From NCBI RefSeq assembly GCF_020615455.1, contig NC_059207.1, positions 31,426,643-31,490,642 on the forward strand: 64,000 nucleotides of DNA, read 5' to 3'. Numbering within the stretch: the stretch's first letter is position 1; every line of letters starts with the position of its first letter. The position numbers were made by a program, and so were the translations under genes. The notes beneath the pieces were generated by a model that was not told the DNA's origin, did not search any database, and was given only the letters and a program-made list of their open reading frames with translations. The DNA is from Coregonus clupeaformis. Lineage: Eukaryota > Chordata > Actinopteri > Salmoniformes > Salmonidae. Positions 23,460 through 35,345 of the stretch are shown in pieces.

Positions 23460-23951
23460 GTGGCTGCTTGCCCGGTGTGCGTGCGCACAAAGAGCTCACG
23501 TCAGCCTGCGGCAGGGCTGCTCCGACCCCTGCCTATCCCCAAGCGCCCCTGGTCCCACATCTCGCTGGACTTCATTTCCGCCCTACCCCCCTCTGATGGA
23601 TACACAGTCATCCTGGTCGTTGTGAACCGGTTCTCGAAGGCTGCCCACTTCATTCCCCTTCCCAAACTCCCGTCGGCCCGGGAGACGGCTAAGTTGGTGG
23701 TGCAGCACGTTTTCCGGGTCCATGGCCTTCCCCAAGATGTGGTGTCGGATCGGGGCCCTCAGTTCGCCTCCAGGTTCTGGAAGGCGTTCGCCACCTGCCT
23801 CGGCGCCTCCGTCAACTTGTCTTCCGGCATCCATCCCCAGTCGAACGGGCAGATGGAGCGCGTCAACCAGGATCTGGAGGGGGTGCTGAGGTGCTACGCC
23901 TCCAGCAAACCAGCTACGAGGGGGGTGGATGATGTATGGACAGGTACGTGA
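23460..23951 (+). pseudogene. Gypsy-like integrase core, truncated
   Basis: 163-residue open stretch. It starts with the second half of the zinc-binding HHCC domain (CPVC), then SLDFISALP (first catalytic Asp), VSDRGPQFASRFW (second Asp) and ERVNQDLE (Glu), the D,D-35-E core. It then runs straight into LTR sequence (gtatggacaggtacgtgag), so the C-terminal chromodomain or Zn-independent part is lost. When whole, it inserts retroelement cDNA into the chromosome. Confidence 0.85.
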
Positions 23952-24207
23952 GAAGTGTTCTCCCTGTTGATTTATTATTTCAGTCATAGTTAGTATTTCG
24001 TATTTTTGGCTGTCTGCCTGTTTTTTGGAGTCTTATTTGTTCCGCCTTAATTTTTCGTGTAAAGTCCGTTATTTTGTGTCCTGGCTTCGGGACCATCAGT
24101 AAAGTTCCTTGTTTCATAAGAGCGTCTGCTAAATAACTAAAATGTAAATCTCTGCCTACTGTCTAACCTGCACCGCACCTGGGTCACACCTCACACCAAC
24201 CCTTACA
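23939..24207 (+). repeat. 3' LTR, 5'-truncated
   Basis: Matches the second half of the LTR at 21562 from GGACAGGTACGTGAG to CCTTACA. A short SINE-tail-like piece (AAGAGCGTCTGCTAAATAAC) lies inside at about 24117-24147. Loss of its 5' half and the missing pol indicate an old deletion. Confidence 0.75.
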
Positions 24208-24761
24208 ATCCACATTAGTACTAAAAAGCTGATTTACCATCATTTGATTGAAGTATTATTTCGTTTTTAGAATTTTGAAGTAAATATTAACTGTCATATT
24301 TATGTGGTAAAACCAACTAGTTTTCTTTATTTACTTACCCTCAGTCAGCATTAGTATTGCTGCTAGTGAAACAATGGGAGTTGTAGGGCCAATGGTAGAG
24401 TAGAATGCTTCAAAAAGCATGCTCAAATCCTCAATGTCACTTTAGACCAAATGTTATAGCAACCCAAATACCATATCAAGTTGCACATATAGAATATTGG
24501 AGGATATTATAGGAATTCTGGTATTTATATAACATTTCCCGGTAAAATAACTATTTTTCTGAGAATATACACCACTATGTGTACATTCAAAGGGTAGCGT
24601 TTCTCTGTATTACAGTTCTACCAATTATTCATAGTACTAACAGACTTTAATTAGCTGTTTTTACTGGAACTAGACGTATATGTAAGAATTTCGATTTAGT
24701 ACACGGTCATATGATACATAGTATAGAAAAGTACAATCTTAGGAGAGTGCATGGGGAGCTA

Positions 24762-25893
24762 CAGTTGAAGTCGGAAGTTTACATACACCTTAGCCAAATA
24801 CATTTAAACTCAGTTTTTCACAATTCCCTGTCTTAGGTCAGTTAGGATCATCACTTTATTTTAAGAATGTGAAATGTCAGAATAATTGTAGAGAGAATGA
24901 TTTATTTCAGCTTTTATTCCTTTCATCACATTCCCAGTGGGTCAGAAGTTTACATACACTCAATTAGTATTTGGTAGCATTGCCTTTAAATTGTTTAACT
25001 TGGGTCAAACGTAACGATGGTCATTATGGCCAAATAGTTATATTTTTGTTTCATCAGACCAGAGGACATTTCTCCAAAAAGTACAATATTTGTCCCCATG
25101 TGCAGTTGCAAACCGTAGTCTGGCTTTTTTATGGCGGTTTTGGAGCAGTGGCTACTTCCTTGCTGAGTGGCCTTTCAGGTTATGTCGATATAGGACTTGT
25201 TTTACTGTGGATATAGATACTTTTGTACCTGTTTCCTCCAGCATCTTCACAAGGTCCTTTGCTGTTGTTCTGGGATTGATTTGCACTTTTCGCACCAAAG
25301 TACGTTCATATCTAGGAGACAGAACGCGTCTCCTTCCTGAGTGGTATGACGGATGCGTGGTCCCATGGTGTTTATACTTGCGTACTATTGTTTGTACAGA
25401 TGAACGTGGTACCTTCAGGCATTTTTTAATTGCTCCCAAGGATGAACCAGACTTGTGGAGGTCTACAATTTATTCTCTGAGGTCTTGGCTGATTTCTTTT
25501 GATTTTCCCATGATGTCAAGCAAAGAAGCACTGAGTTTAAAGGTAGGCCTTGAAATGCATCCACAGGTACACCTCCAATTGACTCAAATGATGTCAATTA
25601 GCCTATCAAAAGCTTCTAAATCCATGACATCATTTTCTGGAATTTTCCAAGCTGTTTAAAAGGCACAGTCAACTTAGTGTATGTAAACTTCTGACTCACT
25701 GGAATTGTGATACAGTGAATTATAAGTGAAATAATCTGTCTGTAAACAATTGTTGTAAAGATTACTTGTGTCATGCACAAAGTAGATGTCCTAACCGACT
25801 TGCCAAAACTATATTTTGTTAACAAGAAATTTGTGGAGTGGTTGAAAAACAAGTTTTAATGACTCCAACCTAAGTGTATGTAAACTTCAACTG
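24762..25893 (-). mobile_element. Sleeping Beauty-type Tc1 transposon, internally deleted
   Basis: Ends CAGTTGAAGTCGGAAGTTTA and its inverse between TA dinucleotides, with inner repeats CAGAAGTTTACATACACT: the IR/DR ends of the salmonid family from which Sleeping Beauty was rebuilt. The minus-strand transposase keeps most of the DNA-binding region (25439-25152: VPRSSVQTIVRKYKHHGT, GRRRVLSPR AT-hook-like, INPRTTAKDLVKML). It also keeps a remnant of the first catalytic block near 25050, in another frame. The rest of the catalytic domain (second Asp, Glu) is deleted. It is 1132 bp where full elements are about 1.6 kb. It could be moved only by a transposase supplied in trans. Confidence 0.92.
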
Positions 25894-25895
25894 TA

Positions 25896-26295
25896 TGATC
25901 TGTCTATCTGGTCAAAATCACCGATAAAGGTCCCCCTCCGGTGGTACGTATAACTTAATATGTCTCCAGAGAAACCTAGATTCAAATAAAGGTCCTATTT
26001 ATCAAATTATTATAGGCATAATTATGTTTTTGGTTGGTGTTAAAATGACCCCAAAAGGACTTGAATTTGTTTTTGTCCACATTGATACAGAAACACTAAA
26101 CAATGATTTATATTTGTTAAGAACGAGTTGATTGGCAAAGTCATGACACATTTGAAGAATTTAATAAACTACCTTTGGACTATGATAAAACAAATATGCC
26201 TCTGGGGACAAAATGAACCAAGTCGGTAGTATGAGGGTTAAACAGAATAGCCTAACTTCATATGTGCAATAAAAAAAAATATATATATATATATT
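25896..26295. other. Intronic stretch, nothing certain
   Basis: No gene. The phrase GGTAGTATGAGGGTT near 26226 also occurs inverted near 21290-21303 in the spacer, so part of this may belong to the inverted-repeat unit. Confidence 0.3.
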
Positions 26296-26410
26296 TTTTT
26301 TTTCACCTTTATTTAACCAGGTAAGCCAGTTGAGAACAAGTTCTCATTTACAACTGCGACCTGGCCAAGATAAAGCAAGGCCAAGATATCACACGAGCAA
26401 CAACAGTATG
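26296..26410 (-). repeat. Salmonid repeat (CTTTATTTAACCAGGTAAGC)
   Basis: Contains TTTATTTAACCAGGTAAGCC, GAGAACAAGTTCTCATTTAC and GCGACCTGGCCAAGATAAAG, a very common salmonid and fish repeat. It is preceded by an A/T simple run. The orientation of the parent element is assumed. Confidence 0.65.
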
Positions 26411-26870
26411 TGCGAAGATTTTAATTTACTTGTGATGGGGATGGAAAATCTATATCGCTATGTAACTTTTTTTTGTTGATACAATGTGTATATCATATCA
26501 GTTTTATAAATAACAGTTTCATAAGTAACATTTCATCTGTGTTCCTTTTCTGTTAACTTCCGAGGCTCTGTGAAGTACAGACAACTGCTTGTTGATTGCC
26601 CTATGGGCTAAGTGTGAATACACTGGGTCCTAAATATACCCAACCAGTTTGAATACAATTTGGGGGCCCATCAACCATCAGCAAACAATTAGGTACGTAT
26701 GCTAAATTGAGAGCCTTTGAGAAGGTCTGTAAGAGAGTCATGTAATATACTGTATATAGTCAGTGTTAGGAGAAAACTACTCTGAAAATATAGTTTACCA
26801 AACTACCAACGGGGGTGATCTACTGTATCCCGTGTGTAGGTCTTTGAACATCAGACATTTTCCATCCCAT

Positions 26871-27019
26871 TTTACATTTTAGTCATTTAGCAGACACTCT
26901 TATCCAGAGCGACTTACAGTTAGTGAGTGCATAAATGTTTCATACTTGCCCCCCGTGGGAATCAAACCCACAACCCTGGCGTCGCAAACGCCATGCTCTA
27001 CCAACTGAGCTACACAGGG
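26871..27019 (-). repeat. tRNA-Ala-like SINE
   Basis: The minus strand begins with a tRNA head (GCTCAGTTGGTAGAGC, GGGTTTGATTCCCACG) and ends CTCTGGATAAGAGTGTCTGC. It lies within the right arm of the large inverted repeat; the left arm lacks it, so it arrived after the duplication. Confidence 0.8.
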
Positions 27020-27459
27020 CCAATGTAACTTCTTGAAAACTGTTGTCAGCAGCATCAGTGGATATAATTATATTAATATGTGCAAGATATCTTCAATGAT
27101 CTTACAAATTTAATCTAATAATATTTTTTAAATGTTATATATGTTAATATGTGTAACAATCTTTTTGTGAATACAAATATCCTTCTATAGAAATCAGTCC
27201 CTAATCCCAGATTTGACATCTGTGGTCATAAATCACAACTCCCGGGTCAAGTTCTACCTGACATTATGTCATATGATATAAACAGACATTAATCACAGAC
27301 AACACACACACAAACCTAATTCATTCTAACTTATAGAGTCTTAATTAACATAATTACCAACCTCCCAAATATGTCCCCATGGGTGAAACCACTTGGTTCT
27401 CCCATTTAATTACCTAATTTGATTACCTCTGGACACGCCCCCCTCATAAATCATGGCGG

Positions 27460-28117
27460 AAGTCCCACCCCTCATCAATCAACGAGGTGTGAAAGATATT
27501 TTGACAGAAGCCACCCTACAATAACTACTATGAACATAAAAACACCACTTCAATGATCTGCCATGAAGCAAGTAAGAAATATGGAAAACAAGGCACCTGT
27601 AATGCCCATTCATAACAGTTTATGTCAGCTCATAAAAACATGATTATAATTACACATTCAGAGATTAGGTTGGATAACATAATGCTGGATGTGTCAAGGT
27701 AACAGAATAATGTAATTTGTCTCAAACCTGCATGAACAATTCAGAATGATCAGAAAAGGTACCATGACATTTCAGGCATAGCAAAATTCTATCATGACAA
27801 ATAGTTTAAAGTGAAGTGGAACTACAGTATAATCTGAAAATGTTGTGCTAAATTATTATTCACTGTTAATAAACAATTTGTGGCTGGTCTTATTTGTTTG
27901 TACATTGTCACCCTAAACAGCAAACTGCTTTCAAGTGGTCCTTCGTGCAACATGTTTAAACCACTTAACCCTCTAAGAAGAAAACCACTGCATTGTTGTT
28001 ACTTCTTTTGACATTGTTCTAATAATTGATGATACTGATGCCAATGCCATAAAATGTACTGTTGATATATCAAACATTAACTTGCATTCCAACTTCTTGA
28101 CCTGAATTTAAGGACAA
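27460..28117. other. Intronic stretch, nothing recognised
   Basis: AT-rich SLC6 intron between two repeats. No frame above chance length. Confidence 0.3.
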
Positions 28118-30626
28118 CCCACTGGGCACACCACATCATTTCAAAGTGGATAATTGGGTAATACAGAGGGGGAAAAAAGTATTTAGTCAGCCACCAATTG
28201 TGCAAGTTCTCCCACTTAAAAAGATGAGAGAGGCCTGTAATTTTCATCATAGGTACACGTCAACTATGACAGACAAAATGAGGATTTTTTCCCCCAGAAA
28301 ATCACATTGTAGGATGATTAATGAATTTATTTGCAAATTATGGTGGAAAATAAGTATTTGGTCAATAACAAAAGTTTCTCAATACTTTGTTATATACCCT
28401 TTGTTGGCAATGACACAGGTCAAACGTTTTCTGTAAGTCTTCACAAGGTTTTCACACACTGTTGCTGGTATTTTGGCCCATTCCTCCATGCAGATCTCCT
28501 CTAGAGCAGTGATGTTTTGGGGCTGTCGCTGGGCAACACGGACTTTCAACTCCCTCCAAAGATTTTCTATGGGGTTGAGATCTGGAGACTGGCTAGGCCA
28601 CTCCAGGACCTTGAAATGCTTCTTACGAAGCCACTCCTTCGTTGCCCGGGCGGTGTGTTTTGGATCATTGTCATGCTGAAAGACCCAGCCACGTTTCATC
28701 TTCAATGCCCTTGCTGATGGAAGGAGGTTTTCACTAAAAATCTCACGATACATGGCCCCATTCATTCTTTCCTTTACACGGATCAGTCATTGGAGTGTGA
28801 CTGAGGTTGTGGACAGGTGTCTTTTATACTGATAACAAGTTCAAACAGGTGCCATTAATACAGGTAACGAGTGGAGGACAGAGGAGCCTCTTAAAGAAGA
28901 AGTTACAGGTCTGTGAGAGCCAGAAATCTTGCTTGTTTGTAGGTGACCAAATACTTATTTTCCACCATAATTTGCAAATAAATTCATAAAAAATCCTACA
29001 ATGTGATTTTCTGGATTTTTTTTCCTCAATTTGTCTGTCATAGTTGACGTGTACCTATGATGAAAATTACAGGCCTCTCTCATCTTTTTAAGTGGGAGAA
29101 CTTGCACAATTGGTGGCTGACTAAATACTTTTTTCCCCCACTGTATTTGGTTGAGACGTTGATAAATGAGATTACAACCTATATTAACCCACTCAAAAAG
29201 ACAGCCAAAAGTTAGTTGAATTTCCAATGTGTTATCACTATGCTTTCAACCATCTAAGACGCACAACCAATTTCCAATGGAAAAACTATGTCAGATTTTG
29301 TGTTTAGTTGTCACCCAACTATCTATCAATGCGCTTTCAACCATTTAAAAAGCACAACAAGGTTCAACTGGGAATACAACGTAAGATATTTTGTTTATTT
29401 ATACAACAGATTAATGTGTTATCTAATAGCAGAACCAAATTATCTGGATCGCAGTTGAGATTACATTAAAAGTACATGGTGCATCTCCCCAGACCTAAAA
29501 CAATCTATGCATGCTATGTTGAACATGTACGCTTTATATGATTACATAAGAAGAAATGTATAGTTACAGTAAACTCAAAATGTGGCCATGGATGTGTTAC
29601 TAATTTTAAGGTTGAGTGTTACATTAAGATAGCCTTAACTTTAGGCTATTTACTGTATTACAAAAACAATATTGAATTGTGTTTGGTTGACAACACAACC
29701 AAATATTAACATTTAATGGAGTCACTGGCTTAATCCCATTTTTTAACTTGTATATTTGGTTGAGTTGGAGATGTGAATTTAACATATAATTTCTTAACTT
29801 GTCGATAAGCTAATAGGCTATTTATTGGGTTTGGTCGTCAATGCAACCAAATATCAACATTTGAAGGAGATTTATCTTCTGCTTGGATAGTTCCATCTGT
29901 GCCACTGATTTAGTCTGGCTTTAATTCCAGTTAGTCTACAAATGAATAACTGATATGTTGGATTCACGTCAACCAAAAATCAAAGTAAAAAAATAGGACT
30001 AAATCTAAATCAAACTTTAAATGCACTTTAAACAAATAAAGTTTGATGTATTTTAGTCCGATTTTTTAACATTGATGTTTGGTTGAGCTGGAGACATGAA
30101 TTCCATTTTGTCTACAAATTAATAATTAATACATTCGATTCAAGGCAGACTGTCAGTGGCACAGATGGAACTTTGATTTTTGGGGTCACTGGCCTACATA
30201 CAATACCTCATATGTGGAGATTTCACAACAATCATTCTCAAAATAGCACATTGGTAATAGTCAGTGAAAAATATCATGGCTGGGCCTTGTTAAAACCCGG
30301 ATGTGAGACCAGAGAGTAGCTGTAAACAAATCAATTCTCCAGTAGGAGGTGCTACCCAGCCTATAGTTTTTTTTTGATAGCGGATATAACGTTGAAGATT
30401 TGACATTGTTTTAAAGGTACAAATTCAACATATTTTATACAAGGTTTGTCTTTGTAGAAACTTGACTACAATGATGACATAATCCTGTGGTTAAAATTTC
30501 ACCCTCAAAATAGTTAATTACTTTTTTCAAATCCAATGTATTTTCCATGTGGATTACACGTCACAATACATTGACAAATTACATCGAAACAACGTTGATT
30601 CAACCAGTTTGTGCCCAGTGGGCAGG
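28118..30626 (+). repeat. Interspersed repeat with CACTGGGCAC termini, copy 2
   Basis: Left end CCCACTGGGCACA and right end TGTGCCCAGTGGG are inverted. The inside is co-linear with 2370-4257. A deleted Tc1-like element (28164-29143) sits near the left end. No coding frame. Terminal symmetry suggests a non-autonomous DNA transposon. Confidence 0.7.
28164..29143 (-). mobile_element. Deleted Tc1-like element (980 bp), nested
   Basis: Same family as 13262-14740 but about 0.5 kb is missing from the middle of the gene. The minus-strand frame 28765-28379 keeps the C-terminal 128 residues (FQHDNDPKHT, SPDLNPIENLW), nearly identical to the other copy. The sequence then joins the leader near 28790. 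Inverted ends and flanking TA are kept. Confidence 0.88.
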
Positions 30627-32127
30627 TTCATTCTATGTTTTTTAACCTGTGTACTTGGATTCCTGTTTATCAACACGTCACCTTATAATACCAAACCAAA
30701 CTGGGCATAAATACACACACACACACGACAGGTTTCCTTTTTAACTAATTAGGCCCACATCATAGGATCACGCCTTTCACTGTGAAGTGAAGCCAAAATG
30801 GGCAAACATCATGTCAGTGTACTATTTAACTGGATGGAAAGAAGACTGGCCAACAGTTAATTGTCACGGATAAAACATTTGGAAATCTCACAAATGTGAA
30901 TTTTACTCTGTATTACTAAGCATTTGCACCTGTTCTTTTCAGAGGGGCCTGAAACATAAAACAAAGAACCTGAGGTTAAGAGAAGGAATATGATTTTATG
31001 AATGAAAAGTATCAGCTCCTTTACTTTTTATTATTATTCACTACAGAACATAACAGATGCAAACCATGCTAATCTAACCAAAATAAACTTTAAAGAATTA
31101 CTCGATACAATCCATCACAATTCTCTGCACGTTAGCAACACAGCCCTTAGTTTGTCTATAAGGATGGGTCTGTTACATATTACTATGTACATTATTGGTA
31201 ATGTTTAATTTCTAGTGGCATAAATAATATTTTCAGATCAACATTAACACAAAATAAAACGTATAACATATGACGACGTGTGATAAACCTCCATAACAAT
31301 TTACAACAATTATTTTGGCTTTGTCCATACTAATAAAGACGTTTTTAAATAGTTCATTTAAAAATAATCCATCATACACTATGTGTACTGGATAGTTTAT
31401 GTATGACTCATAAAGTGTTACCCATGAACAGTAGGTATGAAACTGAACTTGTGACAGATGACCTGAAATACTGTGAACAAGCACACCTTTTAAGAAACAT
31501 CTTATTTCTAAAGGACTATGTTTGTACAAGGGCCATTCCTTTTATAACTTGTAGCACATGGGCAGGAGTCTCTAACATGTGGGAAGGAGCCCTTAAATGA
31601 AAGCTAAACAGGGTACACCTTGTTTTTGAAAAAAAGTTATTTAGTGAAGAACTCTTGAGGGTGAAAGTAATGGTGTGTAATTATTGCATGGGTGGTATAG
31701 TGTAAATACTTATGAGTGGCAGTTAATTGCATAAATCTTTCTATTATTTTATTCTGTGAACACTTAGTATAAACCCAATAGGCTATTCATGTGTAAAAAA
31801 AGTCTAAATAATTGATAACATGTCAACAAAGATGTAGCCTATTGTTTAAAGCCAATTTCGAGTCAAATTACATTGTCGAGTAACACCGGAACCTGATAAC
31901 AGACAGTTTATTAAACCCTTCCCCTTTTGAACAAAGTAGCAACCTGAGCCTCCACGTGTTAATCCCTTTACCTGTGCCAAGTAGGCCTACTGTACATATG
32001 CACTCATTAAATCATCATTGCCTCTTTGCTGGACTGTTCCAGGTTGACTAAAACCAACAGAAAATGGTGGATAAAGGCTAAACATGTGTGAGGCCTTGGG
32101 AACCATAGGCCTGTGGATATCACTCAC
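30627..32127. other. SLC6 intron 1 side, nothing recognised
   Basis: Between repeat copy 2 and exon 2. A short (CA)n run occurs at about 30712-30725. No RNA gene or coding exon was identified. Confidence 0.3.
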
Positions 32128-32262
32128 CTTTGAACAAGGGGCAGATTTTGGCTAGAGCATGCACTGGTCCCAGACGGGTGTACTGCCCAATAGCAAACTC
32201 CATGAAGAGCAGGGGGATGCCACACAGAAACAGCATGAGAAAGTAAGGAATGAGAAAGGCAC
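32128..32262 (-). CDS. SLC6 transporter (ine-like), coding exon 2
   Basis: Second coding exon, 135 nt, entered at phase 1 after tttag and left at phase 1 through AAAG|gtgagt. It encodes residues ~86-131: the end of TM1 (GAFLIPYF), TM2 (CGIPLLFMEFAIGQY) and the start of the first intracellular loop (KICPLFKG). GAFLIPYF and the MEFAIGQ stretch are hallmark SLC6 sequences. The combination PLLFME-AIGQYT-GP is what I remember for insect inebriated. The reading frame is clean, and both splice sites match consensus well. It lies in an otherwise repeat-free stretch of about 1.9 kb. Confidence 0.93.
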
Positions 32263-33049
32263 CTAAACGAAGGGAGATATGGAGCCAAATAGATTAGTAA
32301 CACAAGGAGTTTTCAAAATTAAACTTAAACTTGTTTTATTTGCAGTTTCTCTGGACCCCCGCAAGGTCGGAGTTTGTTAAGCCTAACATTTCACAAAGCT
32401 ATACACGGTGTCGCACATTGCTGGCTGGTGGCAATAATGTACGTTGGAAATTCAAACTTTGCGGAATGTAAAATAAATGTTTGACGCAACAACATACTAA
32501 TCGGCTACCAACAGATGTTTTTTATATATATAAAACTGTCCTGTATATGCTACCTTAACCTGCATGACATGAGCTGTCCTCGCACTCTCTCCCAGCTTGG
32601 ATAGAAAGTTGTTGTGCGTAAAACCAGTCTATTAATGCCAAATAATACAGTCAGTCCACCCTCAAAACACTAGCTTCCTGGGGATTGTTTCATTCTGCAG
32701 TGTACTATCTATAGCTATATATATGGTAGTTAGCTGCTATTTATACACTTTTTTATATAAAAATGACATCACATTGCCAAACAATGAGGAAAAAAAAGTA
32801 GTCGGCTTGAGGATAAATTCAGCCACTATTTATTGTTGAACTCAGCGGATTTTGTCTGGCTAATAGCCTAGACAAATGGGCTGCAATATTCAAGGTAAAT
32901 TCAATTAAATCAAATTATATCCAACATGAGAGACTCCCCTGGTCTCCTGAAGTCCTCCTTTTTTGTGTGCAAATGTTTTCACTACGGCCTGTAGGTCCAT
33001 TGTGCTGCACACAACTTAAACTTAGTCTTGAATAATGCATGCCAAGATA
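32263..33049. other. SLC6 intron next to exon 2, nothing recognised
   Basis: No open frame or familiar repeat. A short (TA)n-like run lies near 32521-32531. Confidence 0.3.
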
Positions 33050-34912
33050 CTGTGCATTTGGAAAGTATTAAGATCCCTTCCCTTTTCGTAACTTTACAGC
33101 CTTATTCTAAAATAGATTAAATGATTGTTTTCCCTCAATCTACACACAATACCCCATAATGACAAAGTGAAAACAGGTTTTGAAGTTTTTGCAAATGTAT
33201 AAAAAAAACACACACTGAAATACCTTATTTACATAAGTATACAGACCCTTTGCTATGAGATTTGGAAAAGGCACACACCTGTCTATATAAGGTCCCACAG
33301 TTAAGTGCATATCAGAGCAAAAACCAAGCCATGAGGTAGAAGGAATTGTCCGTAGAGCTCGGAGACAGGATTGTAGTGAGGCACAGATCTGGGGAAGGGT
33401 ACCAAAACATTTCTGCAGCATTGAAGGTCCCCAAGAACACAGTGGCCTCCATCATTCTTAAATGGAAGAAGTTTGGAACCACCAAGATTCTTCCTAGAGC
33501 TGGCCGCCTGGCCAAACTGAGCAATCGGGGGAGAACGGCCTTGGTCAGGGAGGTGACAGAGCTCTAGAGTTCCTCTGTGGAGATGGGAGAAACTTCCAGA
33601 AGGACAACCATCTCTGCAGCCCTCCACCAATCAGGCCTTTATGGTAGAGTGGCCGGACGGAAGCCACTCCTCACTAAAAAAGGCACATGACAGCCCGCTT
33701 GGAGTTTGCCAAAAGGCACCTAAAGGACTCTGACCATGAGAAACAAAATTCTCTGGTCTGACGAAACCAAGATTGAACTCTTTGGCCTGAATGCCAAGTC
33801 TGGAGGAAACCTGGCACCATCCTTACGGTGAAGCATGGTGGTGGTAGCATCATGCTGTGGGGATGTTTTTCAGTTGCAGGGACTGTGAGACTAGTCAGGA
33901 TCGAGGGAAAGATGAACGGAGCAAAGTACAGAGAGACGACCTCAGACTGGGGCGAAGGTTCTCCTTCCAACAGGACAACGACCCTAAGCACACAGCCAAG
34001 ACAACGCAGGAGTGGCTTCGGGACAAGTCTCTGAATGTCCTTGAGTGCCCCAGCCAGAGCCCGGACTTGAACCCGATCGAACATCTCTGGAGAGACCTGA
34101 AAATAGCTGTGCAGCGACGCTCCCCATCCAATCTGACAGAGCTTGAGAGGATCTGCAGAGAAGATGGGAGAAACTCCCCAAATACAGGTGTGCCAAGCTT
34201 GTAGCGTCATACCCAAGAAGGCTAGAGGCTGTAAATTGCTGCCAAAGGTGCTTCAACAAAGTTCTGAGTAAAGAGTCTGAATACTTACACTACCATTCAA
34301 AAGTTTGGGGTCACTTAGAAATGACATTAAAATAACATCAAATTGATCAGAAATACAGTGTAGACATTGTTAATGTTGTAAATGGCTATTGTAGCTGGAA
34401 ACGGCAGATTTTTAATGGAATATCTACATAGGCGTACAGAGGCCCATTATCAGCAACCATCAGTCCTGTGTTCCAATGGCACGTTGTGTTTGCTAATCCA
34501 AGTTTATCATTTTAAAAGGCTAATTGATCATTAGAAAACCCTTTTGCAATTATGTTAGCACAGCTGAAAACTGTTGTGCTGATTAAAGAAGCAATAAAAC
34601 TGGCCTTCTTGAGACTAGTTGAGTATCTGGAGAATCAGCAAGATAATTTTATTTTGCTTTTCTTTCGAAAACAAGGACATTTCTAAGTGACCCCAAACTT
34701 TTGAACGGTAGTGTATGTAAATGTGATATTTCCGTTTTTTATTTTAATACATTTGCAAACATTTCTAAAAACCTGTTTTTGCTTTGTCATTATGGGGTAT
34801 TGTGAGTAGATTGATGAAGGGGAAAAAACAATGTAATCCATTTTAGAATAAGGCTGTAACGTAACAAAATGTGGAAGAAGTCAAGGTGTCTGAATACTTT
34901 CTGAATGCACTG
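33050..34912 (+). mobile_element. Tc1-like transposon (CAGTGCATTCGGAAAG family) with nested MITE
   Basis: Ends CTGTGCATTTGGAAAGTATT and its inverse (CTTTCTGAATGCACTG), each beside TA. The plus-strand transposase is broken but readable in three places. These are RHRSGEGYQNISAALKVPKN (HTH region, 33346-33567), SDETKIELFGLN (near 33760), and FQQDNDPKHTAKTTQEW with SPDLNPIEHLWRDL (33857-34204). About 40 codons between the GGGSIMLWG box and FQQDND are shortened. A 426-bp MITE lies at 34288. Confidence 0.88.
34288..34713. mobile_element. Tc1-type MITE (CACTACCATTCAAAAGTTTG)
   Basis: Inverted ends CACTACCATTCAAAAGTTTG and its complement (CAAACTTTTGAACGGTAGTG) between TA dinucleotides. It is 426 bp without a gene, inserted near the right end of the element at 33050. 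I recognise it as a high-copy salmonid and pike-lineage repeat. Confidence 0.85.
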
Positions 34913-34969
34913 TATACCAGAGATAACGGACTGTTGATATTGCAACCACACAACTCAAACACCAGTTCA

Positions 34970-35345
34970 CCAGTATGAACAAAATCGCAAACCACTTTTT
35001 TTGTTCAAGCCCTCAAGACCAGTTGTCCGCTAAAGATGAGAATCAGTTTGCATCTGACAATTTATTGGCTGTCCAGTATCCAGACGACCTGTCCCCAGAG
35101 CTTCGTATATAGTTCATCTCTTTCCGTAATGTGCTGAAGCCGGTAATTAAGGAGTGAGAGGCTCAATTAAAGATGGTGCAGAACTGCTGTACTTGAAGCA
35201 CCAATCTTATGCCCAGTTTCCCTGATGTTGCAACGGCAATCAAGCTGTTTTTACCTTCCCTGTAGCTGTTGCTTCTGCGGAGAGATCGTTTTCTAAACTA
35301 AAACTCATCAATAACTAGTTAAGAAGCATTAGGCTCTCGGTCTGA
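34970..35345 (+). pseudogene. hAT-type transposase, C-terminal scrap
   Basis: From about 35249 the plus strand reads FTFPVAVASAERSFSKLKLI, the dimerisation-domain signature (SAERSFS-LK) of hAT transposases and related ZMYM/TTF-type proteins. Upstream frames give ENQFASDNLLAVQYPDDLSPEL, also typical of that family. Stops (for example after SPELRI and after KLKLINN) show it is dead. The N-terminal zinc fingers and catalytic region are absent. Confidence 0.7.

Larger units (their letters stand above)
24240..27458 (-). repeat. Right arm of the large interrupted inverted repeat
   Basis: Reverse-complement partner of 16408-19770 (see that entry for block pairs). Additional sequence here: a Sleeping Beauty-type Tc1 at 24762-25893, about 0.85 kb at 25896-26740 without a partner, and a SINE at 26871-27019. 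Confidence 0.8.

Noticed and set aside
26950..27019. Possible tRNA gene on the minus strand
   Set aside because: It is the head of a tRNA-derived SINE with the usual SINE tail and a mutated arm.
33674..34216. 180-codon minus-strand frame
   Set aside because: Shadow of the Tc1-like transposase on the plus strand at 33050-34912.
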